From Phaeovulum molybdatiresistens (GTDB taxonomy: Bacteria > Pseudomonadota > Alphaproteobacteria > Rhodobacterales > Rhodobacteraceae): a DNA stretch of 49,297 bases. This document shows positions 24,238-32,629 of the stretch, piece after piece. The stretch lies in contig NZ_JAMJFX010000022.1 of the NCBI RefSeq assembly GCF_023544865.1, positions 1-49,297 of the forward strand, in the 5' to 3' direction. Made by a program: the position numbers and the translations under genes. The notes beneath the pieces are model-generated. The model searched no databases and was not told the origin of the DNA. It was given only the letters and a program-made list of their open reading frames with translations. Numbering within the stretch: the first letter of the stretch is position 1; every line of letters starts with the position of its first letter.

Positions 24238-25485
24238 TCAGGTTTCGGCTGGTTCCGCAGCAACAGCCGGCGCAGGGGCGGTCACCCATTCACCAAGCTG
24301 CTGGGGCACGCGAAGGGCCGCAGGAATATCGGCCGCGCCGATGCGCCGGTCCAGCTCTTCGTGCCAGTGATAGATCCGCCGTTCCTGATAATTCAGCGGG
24401 AAGCCCCGCAGCCCCTTGCTTTCAACAGATTTCTGGATCTTGTCAGCAAATTGCAGGTCTTCATCCAGAATGGCCAGGAAGTTTTGCAGCCGGGTATCCC
24501 AGATTTCCGGGCGTGGCCCATCGCCCCATGAGGGCGCGAACCAATGCACCTCGATCAGCATCGTGTCAATGGTTTCAGGCCAGAAGCACAGCACCGGAAT
24601 ACCGGCGGTTGCGATCGGCGACACAAAGTTGGGATAGGCGAGAACGGAATAATTCGTATTGGCAAACCACGGGTCCATGCCTTCCACTTCGGGCAAGCCC
24701 TTGATGCCCGGATCGGTCCAGCCCTCGCGTTTGTAGGGGGTGACCATCCGGCTGTGCCCGCCGGGCCAGAGGGTGATAGCGCTGCCCCGGTGGTCAAGGA
24801 AGCGGTCGACCGTATTTTGGTGGATCGACTTCAGGTGATAGACCTCAAGGAAGGCATCGAGCAGGATCTTGACGTTACAATCCACCTTGATCGCGGTCTT
24901 GTCGATCAGCCGAAGCGTGTCGGGGCGGGCCTCATCAAGGCTGTCGGCCACCGGGCCAAGATACTCGCGCAGGCTGGTTGCATCGTTGTCAAGATTGACA
25001 AAATACAGATTGCCGATGTTTTCGCAGCGCACATCGATCAAGGACCGGCAGGTCAGATCAAGATTAACGAAATCGCGCCGGTCCCGCAGGTTGATCAGCT
25101 CGCCGCGGGTGTTGTAGGTCCAGCCGTGGTATTTGCAGGTTACGCCGCGCGATTTCCCCGAAGGTTCGGTGACAACTGGTGCGCCGCGATGTCGGCAGGT
25201 GTTGTAAAAGCACCGCACAGTGCCGTCTTCGCCACGGATGAAAAACAACGGCTCACCAAGGCGGGTCCATTGCACGTATGAGCCAACCTCAGGCACCTCA
25301 TCCGCGTGAATCGCATAGACCCAGGACTTGTGCCACATGCGATCGCGCTCCAGGTCGTTGAACGCTGGGTCAACATAGCGGTCGCCGGGAATGTCGGGCA
25401 ATTTCGGAAAGCCTTCGGGTGGGCCGCCGCGCTGTGACTCATAGGACTGTTGATCGCGGATCTTCTGAATTTCGGTCGGATTCAT
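24238..25485 (-). CDS. Rieske non-heme iron oxygenase, large subunit
   Basis: A 415-residue aromatic-ring-hydroxylating-type oxygenase. The Rieske cluster ligands are C97/H99 (CRH) and C117/H120 (CKYH). The mononuclear iron site is in the C-terminal domain: H217 and H222 in the EVYHLKSIH segment, with an Asp expected near LDEDLQF. It uses O2 and two electrons to hydroxylate a substrate. No small subunit and no reductase lie beside it; a 2Fe-2S ferredoxin is encoded divergently at 26196 and a Rieske ferredoxin at 517. KshA-type single-component oxygenases of steroid pathways have a similar size. The ATG at 25485 has GGAGGAG upstream. Confidence 0.92.
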   Translation of the reverse strand: MNPTEIQKIRDQQSYESQRGGPPEGFPKLPDIPGDRYVDPAFNDLERDRMWHKSWVYAIHADEVPEVGSYVQWTRLGEPLFFIRGEDGTVRCFYNTCRHRGAPVVTEPSGKSRGVTCKYHGWTYNTRGELINLRDRRDFVNLDLTCRSLIDVRCENIGNLYFVNLDNDATSLREYLGPVADSLDEARPDTLRLIDKTAIKVDCNVKILLDAFLEVYHLKSIHQNTVDRFLDHRGSAITLWPGGHSRMVTPYKREGWTDPGIKGLPEVEGMDPWFANTNYSVLAYPNFVSPIATAGIPVLCFWPETIDTMLIEVHWFAPSWGDGPRPEIWDTRLQNFLAILDEDLQFADKIQKSVESKGLRGFPLNYQERRIYHWHEELDRRIGAADIPAALRVPQQLGEWVTAPAPAVAAEPAET

Positions 25486-25545
25486 GGTCTGGGCTCCTCC
25501 ATGCCGCAAGGAATCGGCTAAGGTTTCCGCTGGCTGCGGGACGCC

Positions 25546-25580
25546 TTGTATATTAACCTGCCATATATTATATGCAAACC
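25546..25580. promoter_or_regulatory. Putative operator sites between the Rieske oxygenase and VOC genes
   Basis: TTGTATATTAA (25546-25556) and ATATTATATGCAAA (about 25565-25578) lie in the 125-bp divergent region, an AT-rich island in GC-rich DNA. The first contains the TTGTAT half-site of the island motif. Confidence 0.4.
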
Positions 25581-25610
25581 CTAAGTTTCGTATTTTATCA
25601 TGGGGGCGAA

Positions 25611-26135
25611 ATGGCGGGTTTCGGCGATGTCATGCAGCTTGGTTATGTGGTCGACGACATGGATCGCGCCATCGACCACTGGGCGCGGGTTCTTGGCGTC
25701 GGGCCGTTTTTCGTTGCAAACCGTGTGCCCTATGCCCAGGTTTCCTACCTTGGCCAGCCCTGCGATGCGGAGATTTCGGTTGCATTGGCCAGCCATCGCG
25801 GGATGCAGATCGAGATCATTCAGCAGGTTGGCGGCGGACGGTCAATTTTCGCCGATTTCATGGCGCGCACCGGTGGTGGGCTGCATCATGTCTGCGCCCT
25901 GACCGATGACCTTACGCGCGATCTGGCCGATTGGAAGACGCGCGGCGTCGATGTTTTGCAGGGCGGTGTGACCATGGCGGGGATTCCCTTCGCCTATCTT
26001 GCGACCGATCCTGACGACAGGGGGCGCGTGCTGGAACTGGTGCAGCCGTCGCCCGGTCTGACGCGGTTTTTCGCCAAGATCGACGGGGCTGGCCGGTCGT
26101 GGGACGGGCAGGATGCGCGGATCGACCTTCGCTAG
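25611..26135 (+). CDS. VOC-superfamily (glyoxalase/epimerase-like) protein
   Basis: A 174-residue vicinal-oxygen-chelate protein with two beta-alpha-beta3 modules. Likely metal ligands are Gln9 (MQLGYVVDDM), a His in GGGLHHVC and a Glu in GRVLELVQP. Methylmalonyl-CoA epimerases, extradiol dioxygenases and glyoxalases share this fold. Opposite the Rieske oxygenase it could be a ring-cleaving enzyme or an epimerase, and sequence alone does not decide. The ATG at 25611 follows GGGGGCG and begins the homology; an upstream in-frame ATG at 25572 lies in the operator region. It is the first gene of a two-gene unit with the ferredoxin. Confidence 0.75.
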   Translation: MAGFGDVMQLGYVVDDMDRAIDHWARVLGVGPFFVANRVPYAQVSYLGQPCDAEISVALASHRGMQIEIIQQVGGGRSIFADFMARTGGGLHHVCALTDDLTRDLADWKTRGVDVLQGGVTMAGIPFAYLATDPDDRGRVLELVQPSPGLTRFFAKIDGAGRSWDGQDARIDLR

Positions 26136-26136
26136 C

Positions 26137-26167
26137 TGTATACCTTGACAGCATTTTGTGAATACAA
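26137..26167. promoter_or_regulatory. Putative operator sites upstream of the ferredoxin gene
   Basis: TGTATACC (26137-26144) and TTGTGAATACAA (26156-26167) fill the 60-bp gap between the VOC and ferredoxin genes. The second resembles TGTGAATACA at 2036-2045. A promoter for the ferredoxin separate from that of the VOC gene is therefore likely. Confidence 0.5.
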
Positions 26168-26195
26168 TAGCGTCGCCAAAAACCGGGAGAGTTAC

Positions 26196-26513
26196 ATGCC
26201 GATTATCAATGCCACTGACCGCGACGGAAACGAAAAGTTGATTCAGGCCGAAACGGGTCTGTCCTTGATGCTGAACCTGCGCGACAACGGCGGGCTTGAT
26301 ATCGCGGCGATATGTGGTGGCAGCTGTTCTTGCGCCACATGCCATATCTATGTTGATGCTGACTGGCTGGAAAAGCTGGATCCGCAGTCACCGGATGAAT
26401 TTGAACTGGTCGAATTTGCCCAATACTACAAGGAAAATTCGCGCCTGTCCTGCCAGATCGAGATGACCGATGCGCTGGATGGGATCCGCATCACATTGGC
26501 GCCCCAGGAATAG
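26196..26513 (+). CDS. 2Fe-2S ferredoxin (adrenodoxin/putidaredoxin type)
   Basis: A 105-residue plant/vertebrate-fold ferredoxin with cluster ligands C40, C46, C49 and C86 (C-x5-C-x2-C...C), an additional Cys44, and a C-terminal segment typical of the adrenodoxin subgroup. Such ferredoxins serve P450s and Rieske oxygenases. It is encoded divergently from the Rieske oxygenase and is its probable electron donor. The ATG at 26196 follows GGGAGAG. The reductase that would reduce it is not in this window. An inverted repeat, GGCGCCC/GGGCGCC (26498-26504 and 26513-26519), overlaps its stop. Confidence 0.92.
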   Translation: MPIINATDRDGNEKLIQAETGLSLMLNLRDNGGLDIAAICGGSCSCATCHIYVDADWLEKLDPQSPDEFELVEFAQYYKENSRLSCQIEMTDALDGIRITLAPQE

Positions 26514-26519
26514 GGCGCC
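26498..26519. terminator. Hairpin overlapping the ferredoxin stop
   Basis: GGCGCCC (26498-26504) and GGGCGCC (26513-26519) can pair across the ferredoxin stop codon with an 8-base loop. It lies at the convergent junction with the SnoaL-like gene and has no T-run. Confidence 0.35.
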
Positions 26520-26555
26520 CTGCGAGCGGGGCAGCGGTAAAACGCCAGCAACGTT

Positions 26556-26939
26556 TCAGATCGGCCGCAACGTATAGCGGCCGATCAAGCCGCCGGTAAG
26601 TTCAAACCAGACCATGAAGGGCTTACGCGCGCCGCCCGGCCCCTCGACATAGCCCAGAAAAGCGCCTCGCCCGTCTGCAAAAATCATATCTTCGATCCTG
26701 TGCGTGATCTGCGCCTGTGCGAGCTCTGTCACCCGCGCCGACAGCAGATCAAACACCGCCTGCCGACCCCGACAGCCCGAGGCTTCGCCCCGTTCGAACC
26801 CGTGGTGGGACCAGACCTGAGTATGGCTCCAATCAACATCGGGATGAAGCGCCGAAACGGCGCGGGCCATGTCACCCGCGTCGATCCCGTCATAATAGGT
26901 GCCCTGTACAAGCCGGATGACATCTGTGCGCGTTGTCAT
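26556..26939 (-). CDS. SnoaL/NTF2-like small protein
   Basis: A 127-residue protein with the NTF2-like pattern: TYYDGIDAGDMARAVSALHPDVDWSH in the first third, GFERGEASGCRGR, then IEDMIFADGRGAFLGYVEG and a C-terminal beta strand. This fold includes SnoaL cyclases, ketosteroid isomerases and the bile-acid 7alpha-dehydratase BaiE. Tyr16, Asp17 and His38 are candidate active-site residues. The start ATG (26939) overlaps the stop of the upstream CoA ligase as ATGA, so the two are coupled; a ligase followed by an NTF2-like dehydratase or isomerase is also seen in bile-acid dehydroxylation operons. Function is inferred, not shown. Confidence 0.72.
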   Translation of the reverse strand: MTTRTDVIRLVQGTYYDGIDAGDMARAVSALHPDVDWSHTQVWSHHGFERGEASGCRGRQAVFDLLSARVTELAQAQITHRIEDMIFADGRGAFLGYVEGPGGARKPFMVWFELTGGLIGRYTLRPI

Positions 26940-28564
26940 GTTTCGAGCATTTCCTTGAGCCTAAATTTCTGGATCTTCGTCGATGACATCGGCCATTCCG
27001 CGATGAAGCGCACATCGCGCGGCACCTTGAAACTGGCAATCTTGCCCTGGCAGAACTTGATGATGTCCTCGGGGGTGGTGTCGATGCCGGGTTTCAGTTC
27101 GACAAAGGCGACCGGCACTTCCTGAAGGCGCGCATCGGGGCGGCCGACCACCTGACACAGTTTGACCGCCGCATGTGTGCCGACCAGCGATTCAATTTCC
27201 TGCGCGGCCACGTTTTCGCCGCCGACCTTCAGCATATCCTTCAGCCGCCCATGAAACATCAGCGTGCCCGCCGCATCCATTGAGCCAAGGTCGCCGGTAT
27301 GGAACCAGCCGTTGCGCTTGGCCTCGGCGGTCTTTTCTGTATCCTTGTAATAGGCGGTGAAGATCGAAAAACCACGTACGCAGATTTCTCCGACCTCATC
27401 GATTTCGCAGGCCGTTCCGTCGGGCCGGCAGATCCGCACTTCCAGACCGTCGAACGGCTTGCCGAGGCGCCCCGTGCGGCTTTCATAGCTGTCGGTGGGA
27501 TAGCTGGTGGTGACGGTGCCTGATGTCTCGGTCATGCCGTAGGTGCCGACCTGAATGATTCCGGGGATCTTTTCCTGGATCGTGCGCGCAACGCTGGGCG
27601 GCTGCATTGCCATGTTGGAATTCATGATCCGGATCGAGCTAAGGTCGCGTTGTTCGAATTCCGGGTGATAGATCATGTCGGCAATGAAGGTGCCAAAGCT
27701 TGGGTAGGCTACCGTGGCGCCGTCACGCTCGATCATCGCCATCGCGACCCCGGCGTCGAAATACTGCATCGATAGATAGGTCGCGCCGACCGAATAGGCC
27801 GCGCAAAGCGGGAACATCGCCCCGATGTGATACATCGGCAGCGGTGACCAGAAGACATCGTCTTCGGTCATTTCATAGCGTTTGGCCATCGCCTGTCCGG
27901 TCCGCACAAGCGATTCATGGCTGATCAGACAGCCCTTCGGGTCCGCCGTCGTGCCAGAGGTGTAAAGGATCAACCCGGTATCGGCCACGCGCACCCGCAC
28001 ACGCGCCTGGGCGATTTCTGCCGCCGGCACGGTTTCGACGGCCTCGGCAAAGGTACGGGCTGTGGTAAAGCCCGGCGCGTGATCGTCACTGACCAGCAGG
28101 ATACGCCGAAGCCGTGGTGCGCGGGGCAATTGAAGATTGGCGTTTTCGGGCTGATCGGCCAGTTCGGGAAAGCTTTCGGTCAGCCGTTCGATGAAATTCA
28201 CGCCCTCGGCGATCTTGCCGCTGGTCACGATGGCCACAAGGTCGGCATTTCCCGTGATATAGGTCAGCTCGCGCGCGCGAAAACGCGCATTGATCGGAAC
28301 CGATACCGCCCCGATCAGTGCGATCCCGAAGAACGCCTCGACCGTTTCGATCGAGGAGGGCAGCAGCATGCCGACATGGTCGCCGGCCTGAACACCCATC
28401 GCGCGCAGCCCGCGGGCAAAGCGAATCGCGCGCTCGCGCAGCTCGGCAAAACTCAGGCGGCGCTCGGGGAAGACGATCGCATCCTTGTCTGGATAGGCCG
28501 CCGCTGCATGCATGAGCAGATCGCCGATGGTGGTGACTGCGGTGAATTCTTGAAATGCGAGCAT
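26936..28564 (-). CDS. AMP-forming acyl-CoA synthetase (CoA ligase)
   Basis: A 542-residue ANL ligase. It has the ATP loop YTSGTTADPKG, GTYGMTETSG, FHTGDLG with the conserved Asp, the hinge KDMLKVGGENVAA, and the catalytic Lys in STKIQKFR (about Lys530). It is similar in outline to the 555-residue ligase at 7504-9171, which shares KDMLK(I/V)GGENVAA and TKIQKFRL, so the two are probably paralogs for related acids. The ATG at 28564 has AGGGAGG upstream. It is first in a two-gene operon with the SnoaL-like gene and divergent from the LIV transporter operon. Confidence 0.92.
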   Translation of the reverse strand: MLAFQEFTAVTTIGDLLMHAAAAYPDKDAIVFPERRLSFAELRERAIRFARGLRAMGVQAGDHVGMLLPSSIETVEAFFGIALIGAVSVPINARFRARELTYITGNADLVAIVTSGKIAEGVNFIERLTESFPELADQPENANLQLPRAPRLRRILLVSDDHAPGFTTARTFAEAVETVPAAEIAQARVRVRVADTGLILYTSGTTADPKGCLISHESLVRTGQAMAKRYEMTEDDVFWSPLPMYHIGAMFPLCAAYSVGATYLSMQYFDAGVAMAMIERDGATVAYPSFGTFIADMIYHPEFEQRDLSSIRIMNSNMAMQPPSVARTIQEKIPGIIQVGTYGMTETSGTVTTSYPTDSYESRTGRLGKPFDGLEVRICRPDGTACEIDEVGEICVRGFSIFTAYYKDTEKTAEAKRNGWFHTGDLGSMDAAGTLMFHGRLKDMLKVGGENVAAQEIESLVGTHAAVKLCQVVGRPDARLQEVPVAFVELKPGIDTTPEDIIKFCQGKIASFKVPRDVRFIAEWPMSSTKIQKFRLKEMLET

Positions 28565-28627
28565 TTCGCCTCCCTGTATCGCTATCGGTCCGAACGCGTT
28601 TCGCTGAATATGTAAAACAATACCACC

Positions 28628-28636
28628 GTATACAAG
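28628..28636. promoter_or_regulatory. Putative operator GTATACAAG
   Basis: The GTATAC palindrome with the ATACAA extension shared with 21761-21768 and 6503-6508. It lies 64 bases upstream of the minus-strand CoA-ligase start. Confidence 0.5.
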
Positions 28637-28753
28637 AAAAATTCACACACGCATGTATTTCATGTGGGTTTTTTTTGAAATGTCATTTTTAAACAGATAT
28701 TTAGCCGAATTTCCGGCCTGTGTTGGAGATGTTGCGAGCATTGAAAACAAATG

Positions 28754-28762
28754 TTGTGTATA
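28754..28762 (-). promoter_or_regulatory. Putative operator TTGTGTATA (inverted TATACACAA)
   Basis: An exact reverse complement of the 9-mer TATACACAA seen at 2062, 10812 and 42174. It lies 104 bases upstream of the LIV substrate-binding protein start. Confidence 0.55.
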
Positions 28763-28865
28763 TTTTTAACCAGGTCTAACGTACACCGACAGCGGAAGGT
28801 GCTTGCCGTGTGAACCTTCCGTCATGGACAGAAGGCGATGTCGCGGCATCAAACGGGAGGAAGGC

Positions 28866-30008
28866 ATGAAATTACTGAAGCTTGGGATGTCTGTCGCAGC
28901 CTTTTCGGCGGTGATGGCTTCGTCGACCCTAGCAATGGCCGATGAATACAAGATCGTGGTGTTGCAGTCGCTGACCGGCGGCGCCGCCTTTATCGGCAAG
29001 CATGTGGCCGATGGCGCGGTGATGGCCGCAGATGAGTTGAACGAGAAGGGTTTTTTCGGCGCGGGCAACAGCCTGGTCTACGAAGTGGCCGATGATGCCA
29101 CAGACCGCACCCAGACGCTTTCGCTCATCACGCGTCTTGCGGCGGATGACAAGGTGTTGCTGGTGATGGGGCCGACCTCGGGGTCGGTGGCACTGGCGGG
29201 GGCCAATGTGGCCAATGAACGCGCCTTTCCGGTGCTGACCACGACAAACTCGATGGAAGTGGTCGAGAACGGGCCTTGGTCGTTCATCCTGACCCAGCCG
29301 GCGGATGTGACCATTCCCTATCTTGCTGATTTCACCGCTCAGACGCTTGGGGCAAAAAGCTGCGCGATCATCGGCGTCAAGGACAACGAGGCCTATGTGG
29401 CGCTTCAGCGCAAATACGAAGAGCTGATCCAGGCGCAGGGTGTGTCCCTTGCCTCGGTCGACGGGGTTGCGCTGGCCGATAGCGACTTTTCGGCGCTGGC
29501 CACCAAGATTGCCACCTCTGACCAGGATTGTGTCTTTATCGGCACCCCCGCCGCGCAGGCCGCCAATATGGTGATTCAGCTACGCCAGGCGGGTCTTGAC
29601 CCCTCGATCCCGATCCTGGGCCATAATGCCTTTGCCTCGCCGGCCTTTATCGAAAAGGGCGGCGCTGCGGTTGAGAATGTCTATCTGATCGGTGCCTGGG
29701 TTCCGGGGGGCGACGATGAATTCTCGCAGGCATTTGCGGCGAATTTCCAGGCGAAAACCGGCGTTTCGGCCGATGAATGGCACGCGGTGGGTTATTCCGG
29801 GATGCAGGTGATTGCCAATGCGATCAAGGATGCGGTCGCTGCGGGCAAGGTCACGCGCGAAGGTGTACGCGATGCGCTTGGCGCCCAGACCGACATCCCC
29901 GTCGTGATCGGCGAGGGCACCTATAGCTATGACGAACATCGCGTGCCGCGCTTCGGCATGAAGGTCATGCAGGTGAAAGACGGCGCCTTCACCGTCGTGG
30001 AACAGTAA
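28866..30008 (+). CDS. LIV-family ABC transporter substrate-binding protein
   Basis: A 380-residue periplasmic binding protein. A typical signal peptide covers residues 1-25 (basic MKLLK start, hydrophobic core, cleavage after AMA). The body has the receptor-family ligand-binding fold (GPTSGSVALAGANVANERAFPVLTTTNS, AKSCAIIG, YSGMQVIANAIKDA). LIV-family receptors bind branched amino acids, but many catabolic clusters use them for aromatic or carboxylic acids, which context favours here. The ATG at 28866 has GGGAGGA upstream; the longer frame from 28803 lacks a signal peptide start. A hairpin follows its stop before the permease gene. Confidence 0.92.
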   Translation: MKLLKLGMSVAAFSAVMASSTLAMADEYKIVVLQSLTGGAAFIGKHVADGAVMAADELNEKGFFGAGNSLVYEVADDATDRTQTLSLITRLAADDKVLLVMGPTSGSVALAGANVANERAFPVLTTTNSMEVVENGPWSFILTQPADVTIPYLADFTAQTLGAKSCAIIGVKDNEAYVALQRKYEELIQAQGVSLASVDGVALADSDFSALATKIATSDQDCVFIGTPAAQAANMVIQLRQAGLDPSIPILGHNAFASPAFIEKGGAAVENVYLIGAWVPGGDDEFSQAFAANFQAKTGVSADEWHAVGYSGMQVIANAIKDAVAAGKVTREGVRDALGAQTDIPVVIGEGTYSYDEHRVPRFGMKVMQVKDGAFTVVEQ

Positions 30009-30017
30009 GCGGAAAAT

Positions 30018-30045
30018 CCGGCACGCCCTTTCGGGGGCTTGCCGG
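30018..30045 (+). repeat. Intercistronic hairpin after the LIV binding-protein gene
   Basis: CCGGCA (30018-30023) and TGCCGG (30040-30045), with further G/C pairing inside, form a stem-loop in the 81-bp gap before livH. Such hairpins often keep the binding-protein mRNA more abundant than the permease mRNA. Confidence 0.45.
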
Positions 30046-30089
30046 GCAGACGGAACCGGGGTGTCGCGCCCCGACAATAGGGTGGCTTC

Positions 30090-30980
30090 ATGCTCTCACA
30101 GCAAATCCTGAATGGTCTCGTTACAGGATCGGTCTATGCGCTATTCTCATTGGGCTTCACGCTGATCTTCGGTGTGCAGAAGCTGCTGAATTTCGCGCAT
30201 GGCGCGACCTTCATGGCCGGTGCTTTCATCGCCTATTACTGCACGATCAGCGGCATGCCCTTTTTGTTGGCCATCGGCTTGTCGATGGTGGCGACGGGCG
30301 TGATCGGGATTGTGGTCGATCTGGTTGCCTTCCGCCCGTTGCGAAAGCGCGGCAATGCCGAATTCCCGGCACTGGTCAGCTCGATCGGCGTCGATCTGGT
30401 CCTGATCTCAATCGCGCAGCAGGTTTCCAAAACGCAGGTGCTGAATTTTCCCTTCGGCACCTTCCCGGTGAAGTTTTTCAATTTCCTGGGACTGCGGATC
30501 TCTCTTTTGCAAATCGTCATTCTGGCGACGGTGGCTGTTCTGGTCGTGCTGCTGATATTCTACCTTAAAAAGACAAGCTTCGGTCGCCAGGTGCGGGCCG
30601 TTGCCACCAATGAACGCGCCGCGGCGCTGCTTGGGGTCAATGTTCAAAGCGTCTTTTTGCAAACCTTCTTCATCGCAGGCGCGCTTGCGGGGCTTGCCGG
30701 GGTGCTGATCGGGCTGTTGTTCAACTCGATGCAATTCCTGATGGGCGAGCCCTATATGCTGCGCGCCTTTGTCGTGGTGGTCATCGGCGGGCTTGGCAGT
30801 GTGCCGGGGGCGATTGTGGCCTCGCTGATGCTGGGGGTTATGCAATCGCTGACGGTTGCCTATCTGCCCTCTGGTTTAACGGATGCGATCATCTTCACAC
30901 TTTTGTTCATTGTGCTTCTGATCCGGCCGAACGGGCTGTTCGGTGACGCCAATGCTGTTGCGGGGGGGACGCGCCAATGA
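30090..30980 (+). CDS. livH: LIV-type ABC transporter permease LivH
   Basis: A 296-residue inner-membrane permease with about eight hydrophobic helices. It begins MLSQQILNGLVTGSVYALFSLG, the classic LivH start, and contains RAVATNERAAALLGVN, the EAA-like loop that contacts the ATPase. It ends in a hydrophobic helix plus IRPNGLFG. With LivM it forms the transmembrane channel for the substrate delivered by the binding protein. Its stop overlaps the livM start as ATGA. Confidence 0.93.
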   Translation: MLSQQILNGLVTGSVYALFSLGFTLIFGVQKLLNFAHGATFMAGAFIAYYCTISGMPFLLAIGLSMVATGVIGIVVDLVAFRPLRKRGNAEFPALVSSIGVDLVLISIAQQVSKTQVLNFPFGTFPVKFFNFLGLRISLLQIVILATVAVLVVLLIFYLKKTSFGRQVRAVATNERAAALLGVNVQSVFLQTFFIAGALAGLAGVLIGLLFNSMQFLMGEPYMLRAFVVVVIGGLGSVPGAIVASLMLGVMQSLTVAYLPSGLTDAIIFTLLFIVLLIRPNGLFGDANAVAGGTRQ

Positions 30981-31879
30981 TCAACCTATATTATGCCTAC
31001 CAGCCGATTATCGACTTTTTCCTGCTGTCAGTCGGCTTTGGCTATTCGCAACAGATCGCGTTGCGTGCGGGGGTGTTTTCCATCGCCACTGCGGGATTTG
31101 CGGCCATCGGCGCCTATGCGGTTGCCATCCTAGTGACCAAGACCGGCTTTCCCATTGTCGGGGCGGTGGTGCTGGGCATGGTTATCGCGGGGGGTGCGGG
31201 GCTTGTGCTGTCGCTGCCGCTTGCGCGTCTGCGCGGGGCGTTTCAGGCAATCGCCACACTGGCCTTTGTGCAGATCGTGATTTCGCTTTTGCTGTTTGCC
31301 GAGGATTTCACCGGCGGCGCGCTTGGGATCACGGGAATTCCGCGGGTGGTCAATACGGGCGTGCTGATCTTTATCGTGGCTTTCGTCATGTATGTGATGT
31401 GGTCGATCGGACGCACGGGGCTGGGCCGCATCTTCGATGCGCTGCGTCAGGAAGAAAGCGTTGCCGCATCGCTTGGCGTCAACATCGGCCGTTATCACGC
31501 GTTTGCCTTCATCCTTTCGGGCGCGATTGGCGGGCTGTTTGGCGGGCTGCAATCGCTTTACGTGTTCCAGATCGAGCCGCATAACTTTGGCTTTGCCTTC
31601 ATGGTGAACGTTCTGACCGTTGTCATTTTGGGTGGTCGCACCACGCTGCTTGGCCCGATCATGGGGGCTGCGATCATGGCAATCCTGCCCGAACTTGCGC
31701 GTCCGCTTGCCGAATACCGCCCGGCGGTGAACGGGGTGATCTTGATCCTTGTCATCACCTTCTTGCCGAACGGTGTGGGCGACGAGATCGTGTTCTGGTT
31801 CCGCCGTCGCCGTCACGCCGCTGCCGCCGCGAACCGCGTCAAAGTCAAGGAGGCGAAGAATGCCGTCACTTCATCTTGA
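30977..31879 (+). CDS. livM: LIV-type ABC transporter permease LivM
   Basis: A 300-residue inner-membrane permease with multiple hydrophobic helices and the coupling loop FDALRQEESVAASLGVNIGRYH. The C-terminus NGVILILVITFLPNGV is typical of LivM. The last 20 bases overlap the livG start, and a basic C-terminal tail rich in Arg, Ala and Lys precedes the stop. It pairs with LivH. Confidence 0.93.
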   Translation: MINLYYAYQPIIDFFLLSVGFGYSQQIALRAGVFSIATAGFAAIGAYAVAILVTKTGFPIVGAVVLGMVIAGGAGLVLSLPLARLRGAFQAIATLAFVQIVISLLLFAEDFTGGALGITGIPRVVNTGVLIFIVAFVMYVMWSIGRTGLGRIFDALRQEESVAASLGVNIGRYHAFAFILSGAIGGLFGGLQSLYVFQIEPHNFGFAFMVNVLTVVILGGRTTLLGPIMGAAIMAILPELARPLAEYRPAVNGVILILVITFLPNGVGDEIVFWFRRRRHAAAAANRVKVKEAKNAVTSS

Positions 31880-32624
31880 GGGTGTTTCCAAGCATTTCGG
31901 CGGTCTCAAGGCTGTCGACGGGATCACGATGGCCGTGCCGCCGGGTGAGATCACCGGCCTGATCGGGCCGAACGGGGCGGGCAAATCGACCGTGGTGAAC
32001 CTGATTTCGGGCGTGCTGTCGCTGACCCATGGGGATATCCGTCTTGGCGGGGCCTCTATCTCTACCGACCGCGCCGATATTGTCGCGCGCCAGGGCGTCA
32101 GCCGCACCTTCCAGAACATCCGCCTGTTGCCAGAGGCGACAGTGCTGGAAAACGTCATGATCGGCTTTCACCGGCGCGAACAGTCGGGCTTGATGGCAAA
32201 TTTGTTCGGCCTGCGCGCTGCCCTGCGTGAACAGCGTGAATTCCGCGACCGCGCACATGCGCTTCTGGAACGGTTTGGGTTGGATGAATATGCCGAATTC
32301 GAAGCCGGCAATCTGGCCTATGGTCACCAGCGCCGGGTTGAGATGGCGCGCGCAATCGCAAGTGAGCCGGCGATCGTCTTGCTGGACGAACCGGTTGCGG
32401 GGATGAACGATGTGGAAAGCGACGAGCTGGCCACCATTTTCCGCGAACTTGCCAACAGCGGCATGGGGCTTTTGCTGATCGAACATAATGTGGGCTTTGT
32501 CACGCGGCTGTGCAAACAGGTCTACGTGCTCGACTCGGGCCGTATGATCGCCGCTGGCGATCCGCACGAGGTCACCCGCGATCCGAAGGTGGTCGCGGCC
32601 TATATCGGGACATCGAAACATTGA
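31860..32624 (+). CDS. livG: LIV-type ABC transporter ATPase LivG
   Basis: A 254-residue ATPase. It has Walker A GPNGAGKST, a signature region LAYGHQRRVEMARAIA (a variant of LSGGQ, as usual in LivG), Walker B VLLDEPVAGM and the H-loop LIEHNVGFV. The ATG at 31860 follows AAGGAGG within the end of livM; the longer frame upstream is the shadow of livM. It energises import together with LivF. Confidence 0.93.
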   Translation: MPSLHLEGVSKHFGGLKAVDGITMAVPPGEITGLIGPNGAGKSTVVNLISGVLSLTHGDIRLGGASISTDRADIVARQGVSRTFQNIRLLPEATVLENVMIGFHRREQSGLMANLFGLRAALREQREFRDRAHALLERFGLDEYAEFEAGNLAYGHQRRVEMARAIASEPAIVLLDEPVAGMNDVESDELATIFRELANSGMGLLLIEHNVGFVTRLCKQVYVLDSGRMIAAGDPHEVTRDPKVVAAYIGTSKH

Positions 32625-32629
32625 CCAAT

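Larger units (their letters stand above)
28565..28865. other. 301-bp divergent promoter region between the CoA ligase and LIV transporter
   Basis: This is an AT-rich, non-coding stretch with one operator-like site near each flank. GTATACAAG is at 28628-28636, 64 bases from the ligase start, and TTGTGTATA is at 28754-28762, on the transporter side. An AT-rich run lies between them (about 28660-28710). No small gene was recognised. Confidence 0.6.
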
